Assembly: GCA_016292045.1 (NCBI GenBank)
Contig: JAEEZX010000018.1
Span: forward strand, 22,249 to 86,248
DNA from: Bacteroidaceae bacterium
Lineage (GTDB): Bacteria; Bacteroidota; Bacteroidia; Bacteroidales; Bacteroidaceae
Length of the DNA: 64,000 bases
Direction: 5' to 3'
Numbering within the stretch: position 1 is the first letter of the stretch; each line of letters opens with the position of its first letter. Positions 1 to 8,986 of the stretch are shown here, piece after piece. The notes below the pieces were generated by a model. That model searched no databases, had not been told where the DNA came from, and was given only the letters and a program-made list of their open reading frames with translations. A program made the position numbers and the translations under genes.

Positions 1-1758
1 GGCTTGTTATGGTTTTAGCGCTTTCTGTGACACCGACTGCATCCACGAGGAAGAAACAGTCCTTACTATAGGCATTTGGAGTAACATTGTGTAACACATC
101 ATCGTCAATGGTTCGCACTCCACGCCCTTTCATCTGGATATACAATGGTTCTGAAGCCACGTCTCGCATGAAGATAAGTACTTCAAGTGGCTTGACATCC
201 GTTCCCGTTGCCACCAGCGTACAGGTAACGGCAATGCGGAACTCCTTGTCGTTGCGGAACTGACGTATCAACTCGTTGCTGTCACCTGCTGAGTAGGTTA
301 TCTTTTGCACGAACTTGTCATCAGAACGGCCAAATACTTCTTTCGCAATACGTACAATGTTGTTCGCATGGTTCTCGTTGAGCGCAAAGATGAGCGTCTT
401 AGGCAGATAGTCCATATTCGGCTCACGCTGAGGGTCGATGAACATCTCCGTATAGACAGCATCACGATAGGTTTCAAGCACCAGTTTGATTTGAGCAGGA
501 TTGATGATACTGCGGTTCAGTTCCTCTCGTGTATAGTGCCTTGTTTCCTCATTGCGAATGGTTTCTACTTTACCCGTGTACCGCGTTTCCCGTTTCAACT
601 TGTCACCTTTCAGAATGGCACCACCGTTTTCTGTCGCTTCTGTTCTGATACGATAAATGCGGGCATCCACATTCACTCCGTCTGTGATAGATCTATCTAA
701 CGTGTAGTTCACAACACGGTTATTGTTGAAGAAGGCCATCGTCTCAGGAACAGGCGTTGCCGTGAGACCTATCATCTTGGCTGTATTAAAGTATTCCAAG
801 ACTCTGCGCCAGTTGCCATAAATTGAACGGTGGCACTCATCAATGATGATAAGGTCGAAGAAATCCGGAGGTAGTTGAATCTGACCTGTCAACTGCACTT
901 CTCCTGTTGTGGTATCTTCATCGTCGTCATCATCGTCAGTTATTTCCTGTCCTGTGAGCAGAGAGAAAAGACGTTGAATTGTGGAGATGACAACATTACT
1001 GTCTGAAGGAACCTTGTTAGACTTTAGGCGATTGACTATATAAATGGTATTGAAGGGGTCGCCATTCTCAGTCAAACGGAACATACCAAACTCTCCTTCT
1101 GCCTGTTTTCCCAGGTTGTTGCGGTCCACCAAGAAGAGTATACGTTTCATTGGTGTATAGGCAAGGAAACGATATGACGCCAAACAAGCTGTATATGTTT
1201 TTCCGGCACCTGTGGCCAAAACAATCAAAGCACGATTCTGTCCTGCACGGAAACTTTTTTCCAGTTCCGTAATAGCATCATACTGGCAGTCGCGCAATCC
1301 TTTTTGCTTCAGAGTTGGCAAACCTGCGTACGGGTCTTCAATGCCCAACATCTTGACGATTTCCTTAGGTGTATGAATGCGATTCATCTCTATGAGATTA
1401 CCGTCTTCATCACGGAAGTCGCGGAAGAATGTTTCTTCCCCGTTTGACTGATATATGATAGGAAGAGGACGGGAGTAAGCCTTATAGCATTCGGGCACAC
1501 CACGGGCATATAGTTCTGCTTGCTCACAAACAACATCGGTAGTGACATCAACCTCTTTCCGTTTTGCCTCAAGTACGCCAACCGCCATACCATTGATAAA
1601 CAGAAAGTAATCCGCTTCCCGATTGCGGTTTAAAAGACCTTCTCGAATTGCAGCAGCAGTAAGAGTGGGCGAATAGTCGTCTCTATTCACCACCTCCCAA
1701 CCAGCATCGTCGAACATCTGGTCTATCTTGACTCTAGCTTTCTCTTCAGGTGTCATAA
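1..1758 (-). CDS. Type I restriction enzyme R subunit-like DEAD/DEAH helicase-nuclease (3' end outside window)
   Basis: Minus-strand reading from ATG at 1758 gives MTPEEKARVKIDQMFDDAGWEVVNRDD...NREADYFLFINGMAVGVLEAKRK (PD-(D/E)xK-like), ...ALIVLATGAGKTYTA (Walker A), ...LIIIDECH (motif II), ...MIGLTATP. Not in ORF track because it runs off the window edge. Confidence 0.9.
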
Positions 1759-1802
1759 GCGTCTCTTTCGAATCTTTCGACTGCAAAGGTATATATTATA
1801 GA

Positions 1803-1817
1803 TTCAATTTAGATGAA
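1803..1817. promoter_or_regulatory. Palindromic operator-like site upstream of hsdR-like gene
   Basis: TTCAATTTAGATGAA, 10 bp upstream of minus-strand -7 box TACCTTTG (CAAAGGTA at 1786-1793). Confidence 0.55.
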
Positions 1818-1840
1818 GTTATGTAAAAACATTAAGATTT

Positions 1841-2764
1841 TTATTTCTTTTTTCTCCATTCTTGTTCTTCTTCGTATTTTACCTGCGCTTGCTGAATGGC
1901 TAATAATACTGTTTTCTTATCTTCTTCAGGTGACAAGTCTTTACACCAATATAGGACATCCAGCATATTGTAGATAAGGCTCCTTATCAAGTAAGGTGCC
2001 CTATTCTTTTTGACATCATCATCGGTTTCAGAACGATGAGAGCCCGGATTAGTTATGGCAACACAAGAATGTATTGCTCTTTGAATATAAACGGGTATTA
2101 TCTCTTCCATATATGGCTTTCCTAACATGATACTACATGCAGCAAGATTGGAATTATCATGTTTGACCGTACAAAATCCCCTTTTATATAATCTTGATAC
2201 TACATCGCTCATTATTTTTCTTATATCATTCAATAATGAATTGTTCTGCCACTCTTCATTCTCTAATGCTTTTAAAATCCTCATTAAATCATGCTCAGAC
2301 TCAGGCCAGGTATCAAAAACGATTTGATACTTGTGTCGAATTTGAGTTTCATACATCACATCAGCATTCTTTTTTATATCCTGGATAAGCCTATCCTCGT
2401 CTTTATCCTTCTCATAATATTGGCCTTCATGCTCTTCTGCAAAAGCTGTTCCCGATGCTAAGTCAGGTTGTCCTGTGAAAATATAATAAGGGACATAGCG
2501 AATATGAGCTAATTCGTGAATTTTCTTTATGCTATAAGTTAATCCATCCAATTTGTCAACTTGGGAAGCTGGAGATTTAAACACTTTTGCATCCAATATA
2601 ACACCAGACCATTCTTCGAGATGCTTTTCGAATTTCTCCATTCCCTCTTCGGCATTGGTAGAAGTGACAACCTCAAATCCGTTTTCAGGAAGCTCACAAA
2701 CTTCTTTAAAAGAGATCATGTCTTCCCACTTATCATCTATCCACAATATCCTATACTTACTCAT
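1841..2764 (-). CDS. Response-regulator (receiver domain) protein with C-terminal domain of unknown function
   Basis: N-terminus MSKYRILWIDDKWEDM (acidic DD), GVILDAKVF (phospho-acceptor Asp region), YYIFTGQ (switch Thr). Overlaps the upstream methylase/kinase ORF by 8 bp. Confidence 0.8.
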   Translation of the reverse strand: MSKYRILWIDDKWEDMISFKEVCELPENGFEVVTSTNAEEGMEKFEKHLEEWSGVILDAKVFKSPASQVDKLDGLTYSIKKIHELAHIRYVPYYIFTGQPDLASGTAFAEEHEGQYYEKDKDEDRLIQDIKKNADVMYETQIRHKYQIVFDTWPESEHDLMRILKALENEEWQNNSLLNDIRKIMSDVVSRLYKRGFCTVKHDNSNLAACSIMLGKPYMEEIIPVYIQRAIHSCVAITNPGSHRSETDDDVKKNRAPYLIRSLIYNMLDVLYWCKDLSPEEDKKTVLLAIQQAQVKYEEEQEWRKKK

Positions 2765-5045
2765 CTCCTCTATATATTGGTAGTTTTACGACAACACTAG
2801 TATATTTTTGTCCTCCTCTATCTTTTGTGAAGATATTATAGTTGCCACCATAATGTTCAACAATGCTTTTAACAACATATCCACCGGTTCCCTGTCCGTC
2901 AGAATCCTTTCCCTTTACACCTCTCATTCCATAACGGGCCTTATCCATTCCATCCGGAAGAGGTCTCCCGTTATTCGTAAAATCTATAATATAAAATCCG
3001 TCTTCAACAGAAAGAGTTATCTGAAGTTTATAATGCAGTGATTTGTCTACAAAACCATGAGTGATGGCATTACTGATGATATTGTTAACAAGACGCAAAA
3101 AGTCCGATTTGCCAATAAAAATGGTGGCTTTTCCTTTGGTAACCTCGTTTAGAGCAATATCATCTAGAATAAATGCAATAGAATAGTTGTTGTTCGTCTC
3201 ACTAAAAGATGCTAAAATGGATTTAATATCTAGCGCTTCAGGCTCAGAGAACACATCCTCATCTGCAAGATGTCTTACAATTTCAGAGAGTGTATCAAGA
3301 GCATGCTTTTGACGACCAATATACATTTGAAGCTGAGCTGCTGAATCGTCTGGCAATCTATTAACAAAAGCCTCCATTAACGTCAACGTGTTACGGAGTT
3401 GCGTCATTGGCGTCTTCATGTCGTGCTTACGATTGCGAACCTCAATCATATACTCGGACTTCAACTTATTAATTATTTCTTGAAGTCCCAGTTCTTTAGC
3501 CTTAGCCAATTTTGAAACCTCAGAAGCCTCACGGAAAATATTCGTCTGCTCATTCAAAGGAGGAAATGATATTCTGGTGTCCAGAATATCTTCTCTCCTA
3601 AAACGAAGAATTGAGGAGCCGGCAAACGGCAACTTCTTTTTGGATAATTCCCAACAAAGGTATTCCGGATCTAAGCCATTGAAAGCAAGTTTATAGCCAT
3701 ATACATGAGGATGTAGATATACAGGTTCCTCCGGCGAAGCCACACAGTATGTCGGCTTTAATTTTCCTATTGAAGAAAAAAGCAAAACCGGCTCTTCAAC
3801 CATTACAGCTCTTTCAGGTATTTCAGATTCTTCAAAACTGCTTGGAGAAATGAAGTAGTGAAAATCTTCAGAAGCCAGGCTAGATATATTCACCACGCGT
3901 CCTCTTTCCTCTTTTAGGGGGGGCACCTGCTTATGGGAAATAGGCGTCAATACTTCCCTCAACGTTTTCACGAGATAGCCCTGGGGAACATCCTCTTCTT
4001 TTTCCAACAAATAAGTCAGGACGTTCCAGGTATATCTTTTCTTCGCAATATCGCCCGCACCGATTTCGATGCACTTATCGTTTTTGCGAGAATGAATAAG
4101 ATTCAAGACCTGTTCAACATCAAGTATCTTCTCCTTGTTGTTTGCGTTGTACTTATAACTGTCACTAGCATCAACAAAAAGGACAGGGTCATCCCCATTT
4201 CTTTCCTTGTTTAGAACAATTAAAGAAGTTGAAACAGCAGAACGGGAATAAATCCCTGATGGTAATTGTACTACCATATCAATCATATTACCATCAACTA
4301 TCTGCTGCCTCAACATGGATACAATCGAATTTTGATGAGAACAAACACTTGATGGCATTATATAGTATGCGTGCTTAGTGCGGCTTTCGATGAAGCGCTC
4401 TAACACATACTGTTCTGTGGTCTTTGAGTTAATATGATGATAATTAGGCAAAGATCTCAGACTCATTCCAAATGGAGGAGTTGAAACAATACAATCTGCG
4501 CCATGAGTGTTCCAGGCTGACACAGAATCACCGCATATAATTCCGCTATAATCGTATCCGTTTAATTCAAGCCTCATTTGCGCCATCTTACAAACGGACG
4601 TATCAAGCTCCTCACCATGATAATCATGGATAAAATCCGCAATTCCGTATGAGGCTAATCCGGCAAAGGGATTGTAAATGGACTGATATTTCTTCTCCTC
4701 GATTAATTTCAATACCAATTCAGTCACTTCGGATGACTGAATCGACAACCCCCAATAAGTATCAGAAATATAATTCTCAATGAACTTTTCTGTACAAATT
4801 GGAAGGATTTCCTTGTAATTATTTCCACAGGCTTCTTTAATCTTCTCAATGTATGTCGACTCCTCCTCTGTAACTTCTTCGTGATCAAATTGTGTGAATG
4901 ACCTCTTTACCTTACAGAGCAAAGACATGGCAGACAGAAATCTCTCATCTATGTTACTATAATGAGAACGTAACTTTATTATATAATCAATTACAATATA
5001 GTAAACGACATCTGCCTGGCTGGAATTTGACATACTCATAAACAA
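2757..5045 (-). CDS. N-6 DNA methylase / HsdS-like segment / histidine kinase (HATPase_c) fusion
   Basis: N6-methylase motifs (PFAGLASYGIADF; STPPFGM as NPPF-like motif IV), HsdS-like 'ISFPPLNEQTNIFREASEVSKLAKAKELGLQEII', then H-box-like 'RNRKHDMKTPMTQLRNTL', N-box 'NNIISNAITHGF', G-boxes 'GMRGVKGKDSDGQGTGGYVVKSIVEHYGG'. Confidence 0.85.
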   Translation of the reverse strand: MFMSMSNSSQADVVYYIVIDYIIKLRSHYSNIDERFLSAMSLLCKVKRSFTQFDHEEVTEEESTYIEKIKEACGNNYKEILPICTEKFIENYISDTYWGLSIQSSEVTELVLKLIEEKKYQSIYNPFAGLASYGIADFIHDYHGEELDTSVCKMAQMRLELNGYDYSGIICGDSVSAWNTHGADCIVSTPPFGMSLRSLPNYHHINSKTTEQYVLERFIESRTKHAYYIMPSSVCSHQNSIVSMLRQQIVDGNMIDMVVQLPSGIYSRSAVSTSLIVLNKERNGDDPVLFVDASDSYKYNANNKEKILDVEQVLNLIHSRKNDKCIEIGAGDIAKKRYTWNVLTYLLEKEEDVPQGYLVKTLREVLTPISHKQVPPLKEERGRVVNISSLASEDFHYFISPSSFEESEIPERAVMVEEPVLLFSSIGKLKPTYCVASPEEPVYLHPHVYGYKLAFNGLDPEYLCWELSKKKLPFAGSSILRFRREDILDTRISFPPLNEQTNIFREASEVSKLAKAKELGLQEIINKLKSEYMIEVRNRKHDMKTPMTQLRNTLTLMEAFVNRLPDDSAAQLQMYIGRQKHALDTLSEIVRHLADEDVFSEPEALDIKSILASFSETNNNYSIAFILDDIALNEVTKGKATIFIGKSDFLRLVNNIISNAITHGFVDKSLHYKLQITLSVEDGFYIIDFTNNGRPLPDGMDKARYGMRGVKGKDSDGQGTGGYVVKSIVEHYGGNYNIFTKDRGGQKYTSVVVKLPIYRGDE

Positions 5046-5094
5046 TCTCTGACTACAATTTTTCTGATTTCGGCTGCAAAGGTACTGTGTGTAT

Positions 5095-5111
5095 GTTCAA
5101 TCTAAATGAAC
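5095..5111. promoter_or_regulatory. Palindromic operator-like site upstream of methylase/kinase gene
   Basis: GTTCAATCTAAATGAAC, just upstream of minus-strand TACCTTTG (CAAAGGTA at 5077-5084). Confidence 0.6.
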
Positions 5112-5179
5112 CTATTCATATTTTTGTAAATTTTCTTTTATTCGGCCTTAAAATTCTTCTCTCTGGAGCGTTGGACATA

Positions 5180-6121
5180 TCACTTCAACTTAGTAACGGG
5201 ACCCTTCAATGCTGAGACAAAACACTTTGTCTTTTCGAGGTCGTCAGCAATGATTGCAGGCCATTCTTCCTCAGGATTGTTATAACCACCCGGGAAGTCC
5301 GTTCGGATGGATGTTACTCGATAGCCTTCCAACTCCTCCCAATTAAGTCCGGGACCATAAGCTTTATCTATTTGCTCTCTGTCCTTCATAAGTTTATGTA
5401 AGATGTCGAGGTTTTCTGCCTCAGAATCCTTGCCCCTGTCTATGCGCAACTCGCAACGGACATTGTCTTTTGTCACCCACAGAGTCCACTGAACACCACC
5501 TATACCAGTACCACTCGAAATGAAACTATCCTTGGTGGCTGATGAGTTCCTAAATGCAGACATCGTTTTGTCTGCCTTAAACACTTTGAGTAATTCCGTC
5601 CAGAACTTGAAACGCATCTCGTGACGACGAGTCTCCTGGCGCTTAATCTCACCTTTCTCACGAGTCTCTCTGGAAGGAGCAGACTTTATCGTGAACAGCG
5701 GACCTAAAGGAGAATCACCTATACGGATAAGTTGCAATTCGAGTAGATAGAAATCGCAACCGTTGTCTGTCTCATTAAGCCAATTTATGGCTTCAACATG
5801 TTCCTGCTTGGCTTTTTCAACAATCCATATAGCCACCTTTGCGTTGAAAGCCGTTCGATAGGTGATAATCTTACCAAGATGGTCATGATTGGAGTCACCA
5901 AACTGATTCTCGATAACAACACCAGAACCATCCTCTAATTCTGCCTGAATATCCACACGGAAATTCTCAGAGGTTTGTTCTGTAATGGGATTCACCAACT
6001 TCAGATGGATAGTTTCTGAAACGTATTCCAAATTGTCTGCAAGCCAAGGAGTGAAATCTCCTGATTCACTTTTGAAATGACTGCGAAGCCGAATGTTTTC
6101 TATCTTACTTATTTTACTCAT
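5180..6121 (-). CDS. DUF4268-type protein with PD-(D/E)xK-like N-terminal region
   Basis: Translation 'FRVDIQAELEDGSGVVIENQFGDSNHDHLGKIITY' (D...ExQ nuclease-like core) and C-terminal 'RHEMRFKFWTELL...RCELRIDRG' resembling DUF4268. Confidence 0.6.
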   Translation of the reverse strand: MSKISKIENIRLRSHFKSESGDFTPWLADNLEYVSETIHLKLVNPITEQTSENFRVDIQAELEDGSGVVIENQFGDSNHDHLGKIITYRTAFNAKVAIWIVEKAKQEHVEAINWLNETDNGCDFYLLELQLIRIGDSPLGPLFTIKSAPSRETREKGEIKRQETRRHEMRFKFWTELLKVFKADKTMSAFRNSSATKDSFISSGTGIGGVQWTLWVTKDNVRCELRIDRGKDSEAENLDILHKLMKDREQIDKAYGPGLNWEELEGYRVTSIRTDFPGGYNNPEEEWPAIIADDLEKTKCFVSALKGPVTKLK

Positions 6122-6158
6122 GTTTTTCTGATTTCGATGGCAAAGGTATAGAAAATAT

Positions 6159-6175
6159 GTTCAATCTAAATGAAC
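6159..6175. promoter_or_regulatory. Palindromic operator-like site upstream of DUF4268-type gene
   Basis: GTTCAATCTAAATGAAC, identical to 5095-5111, just upstream of CAAAGGTA at 6141-6148; abuts the WYL stop codon. Confidence 0.6.
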
Positions 6176-7171
6176 CTATTCATATTTTTGCAAACTTTCT
6201 TTTATTCGACGTAAAATTTCCTCTCGTAAACTCTCTGGAGACTGCACGACAACACGACCACCATAAGACAACAGAAGCTGTATCAACTCATAGTTCGGTA
6301 TCACACGGATAGAGATGACTGCGCTGCCGTCTTCCCTCTTCTCTACAACCTCCTGAGTACTGTGGATGGGCTTGGAAAGAATATAAGGCAACTGCTCGGC
6401 ATTGACCCACAATACGACAGTCTGTACTTCACCATCCGTCGGCACAGTAACACCAACCACATTGTCAAAATAATGAGCAAAGTCAATAGTGGTATTGGGG
6501 ATGAAACGAGTCTTAACAGGAGCGATGGATCTTATGCGGTCGAGAGCAAAGTTAGACAAGCTCTTATAAGTCTCGTTGTAGGCTATCAGAAACCAACGCT
6601 GGTTGTACTCTTTAAGATAATAAGGATGTATGACGTCTTCCAAGATATTGTCACTCTTGTAGCTCATATAAGTTATCTTGATGGGCTTCTTAGTGGTAAT
6701 AGACTTGAAAAGCGGAGTAAACATGGATATTCCCTTCAACATTTTGTTGTCACCAAAACCGACAGTAGGCTCCATCTTTGTGCTAACCGTCGTCTGAATA
6801 CGGGCAAGCATTTCCTCCACCCATTCAAAACCGGGCATTCCCTCGAAGCGACGGAGCAAAGAGAGAGACTGAGAAAGCTGCACAATCTCATCCTCGGTAA
6901 GCGGAGTCTTGAAAATAGAGAAAGTGGAGTCCTCATATCGATATCTTATCTCACGTCCTACACGTATCTTCTCTACAACAACATGCCAGCGGTTTTCAAT
7001 AGCAGCTATATCGTTACGTATAGTATTCAGAGCGGAGAGCGGCGCTTCTCCACGTTGTTCAAGAGCATCATTGCATTTGTCAAATATCTCCTGGGTAGAG
7101 TATCCCCTTCTGGTGTGGAGACACCTGTCAATGATGATTTCTCTAAATGCTCCGTTCTTGACGTTTGCCAT
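6176..7171 (-). CDS. WYL-domain transcriptional regulator (HTH + WYL)
   Basis: Translation MANVKNGAFREIIIDRCLHTRRGYSTQEIFDKCN...(HTH), 'PIKITYMSYKSDN...IHPYYLKEYNQRWFLIAYNETYKSLSNFALDRIRSI' typical WYL. ORF track begins at 7210; the internal ATG at 7171 is more typical. Confidence 0.85.
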   Translation of the reverse strand: MANVKNGAFREIIIDRCLHTRRGYSTQEIFDKCNDALEQRGEAPLSALNTIRNDIAAIENRWHVVVEKIRVGREIRYRYEDSTFSIFKTPLTEDEIVQLSQSLSLLRRFEGMPGFEWVEEMLARIQTTVSTKMEPTVGFGDNKMLKGISMFTPLFKSITTKKPIKITYMSYKSDNILEDVIHPYYLKEYNQRWFLIAYNETYKSLSNFALDRIRSIAPVKTRFIPNTTIDFAHYFDNVVGVTVPTDGEVQTVVLWVNAEQLPYILSKPIHSTQEVVEKREDGSAVISIRVIPNYELIQLLLSYGGRVVVQSPESLREEILRRIKESLQKYE

Positions 7172-7201
7172 ATATCTTATTTTCTTTCTTGTTCCGTTAA
7201 C

Positions 7202-7220
7202 TATTGACAATTGAGAATTG
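7202..7220. repeat. 7-bp-period tract (TTGAGAA-like)
   Basis: TATTGACAATTGAGAATTG. Confidence 0.45.
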
Positions 7221-7242
7221 GGTTATTGTTTATGGATTTCAT

Positions 7243-8634
7243 CTAATTTTTCTCAAGTTCCTCAATAAATCTGTCAAAGTCAGATAGGAATGTCTTATCT
7301 TGTAGCCTCCAGAACTTTTCGTATTCTCCCAACGCTTTGGCTTCGGCTTCCTCATGACTAATAGAACCGGCATCAGGCAGAACTTCTCGATCTGATATCT
7401 GTAAATATCGCTCCAACAGAGTTTTCCAGTCTGTCATTTTCATAATGATATGACGTCGCGCTCTGTCCTCTGCCATATCCAGAAAGGCTGTTGTCAGCAG
7501 ATTAAGGCTTTCTATTTCCTTTTCCGACAAGTAATTCTTGGCAATAGTCACATCGCTTTTCACCACCCGTCCATCAGGGGCATTCTTCCATGTAGTAAGC
7601 CCCATGTGTGGTTTCTCGGCATTAGCACGATTGTAAACAATCTCTGCTGCCGTTTGGTGGCTTACAGCATAGTGCATCATGTTTTGCACCGTCTTGTAGA
7701 ACGTTTTTGTCACCTCGCTCTTGGGGTCGTAGTCGCTGCTGCACTCGGCATAGATATCCGTTATCTTCTGATAGTAGCGACGCTCAGAGGTACGAATCTC
7801 GCGGATGCGATCCAGCAAGTCCTCAAAGTAGTCGGCACCAAACGGATTCTTTCCTTTTAACCGCTCATCGTCCAGTACGTATCCCTTTTGGATGTATTCC
7901 TTCAACACCTCGCGAGCCCAGATGCGGAACTGAGTTGCCTCATAGCTGTTTACGCGATAACCAACAGAGATGATAGCATCCAAATTATACAGCAGAACGC
8001 CCTGTTCATCGCAATTGTCCGACGGAATTCGAATTTTTCGAATAGCTGTGGACATTTGCAATTCTCCGCTTTCAGCTAACTGTGTCAAATGATAATTAAT
8101 AGTTGAAAGAGCAACATTAAACAACTCTGACATTCGTTTCTGCGAAAGCCAGAACGTTTCATTGCTATAGAGAACGCTCACGTTCACCTTACCAGTACTT
8201 GAGCGGTAAATAAGCACATTTCCTTCAACGCTTGTCGCCAACTCCGAAGAACCTATCTTACTCATGAAATAGTCCTTGGCAACATTAGCAATAGGTTTCT
8301 TTGGGTCTGCGTTCAAGGAAACTGCAATACAAGCTGTACGAGACAATAAGACGGACTTCACCTCGCGGTAGCCTCCATTGTTCAACTGAGCCATTTCCTC
8401 AACCTCAACCATATGTTCCTTCAGGTCAAGGCCCTTCTCCTGTTGCAGGAACGTAGCAACCTTATCCATAAGTCGCTCGAAGTTCCAGTATTTCATATAG
8501 CCCATCAGTCGCGCCAGTTTACGCGAGTTCCACCACTCATGACCTTCAGCATCCACCTCCTTGATAACATCAAAGGGCGACAGCATTTCTTCAGGATTAA
8601 ACAATTCGTTTTTTATATTCTTGTCTTCTGACAT
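7243..8634 (-). CDS. DinD-like (BRO-N) N-terminal domain fused to RhuM-family protein
   Basis: 'FDVIKEVDAEGHEWWNSRKLARLMGYMKYWNFERLMDKV' matches DinD-type N-terminus; 'STGKVNVSVLYSNETFWLSQKRMSELFNVALSTINYHL...YNLDAIISVGYRVNSYEATQFRIWAREVLKEYIQKGYVLDDERLKG' matches RhuM. Confidence 0.8.
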   Translation of the reverse strand: MSEDKNIKNELFNPEEMLSPFDVIKEVDAEGHEWWNSRKLARLMGYMKYWNFERLMDKVATFLQQEKGLDLKEHMVEVEEMAQLNNGGYREVKSVLLSRTACIAVSLNADPKKPIANVAKDYFMSKIGSSELATSVEGNVLIYRSSTGKVNVSVLYSNETFWLSQKRMSELFNVALSTINYHLTQLAESGELQMSTAIRKIRIPSDNCDEQGVLLYNLDAIISVGYRVNSYEATQFRIWAREVLKEYIQKGYVLDDERLKGKNPFGADYFEDLLDRIREIRTSERRYYQKITDIYAECSSDYDPKSEVTKTFYKTVQNMMHYAVSHQTAAEIVYNRANAEKPHMGLTTWKNAPDGRVVKSDVTIAKNYLSEKEIESLNLLTTAFLDMAEDRARRHIIMKMTDWKTLLERYLQISDREVLPDAGSISHEEAEAKALGEYEKFWRLQDKTFLSDFDRFIEELEKN

Positions 8635-8734
8635 CTTTGGTTCTAATATATGCTGTTTTGAGTGTTCTTATGGTACTAATATTACACTATTTCAAGCCAA
8701 ATTTACGAATTTATTTTGAAAATATAGGATATTC

Positions 8735-8765
8735 GTCTAAAGTCTAAGGTCTAAAGACTAAAGTT
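8735..8765. repeat. 7-bp tandem repeat (GTCTAAA)n
   Basis: GTCTAAA GTCTAAG GTCTAAA GACTAAA GTT. Confidence 0.75.
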
Positions 8766-8932
8766 TTTTCGACTTGTCTGTTGTAATGGCACACGGAAAG
8801 TACTGAAAGCAGCAGAAAAGTTGTGTTCAACGGTCCTTTGCTTGTCCCTTGCTTGCACCTACGAACGACGGCGGAACGACCTTCCTACAGATGGCTGAAG
8901 GAGCGGGCGAGTGAGAAATGGCGCCCAAAAAA

Positions 8933-8980
8933 TATTCAGAATAATCGGAGTAATCTGAATAATCGGAGTATTCGGAGGGC
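8933..8980. repeat. 9-bp tandem repeat
   Basis: ATAATCGGA GTAATCTGA ATAATCGGA GTATTCGGA plus flanking partial copies. Confidence 0.7.
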
Positions 8981-8986
8981 GCCTCT

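Noticed and set aside
1390-1593. 67-aa minus-strand ORF
   Set aside because: Out-of-frame ORF within the HsdR-like gene.
7231-7250. Fourth possible WYL operator half-site (TTTCATCTAATTT) upstream of the WYL gene
   Set aside because: No second palindromic arm and it overlaps the end of the RhuM coding sequence.
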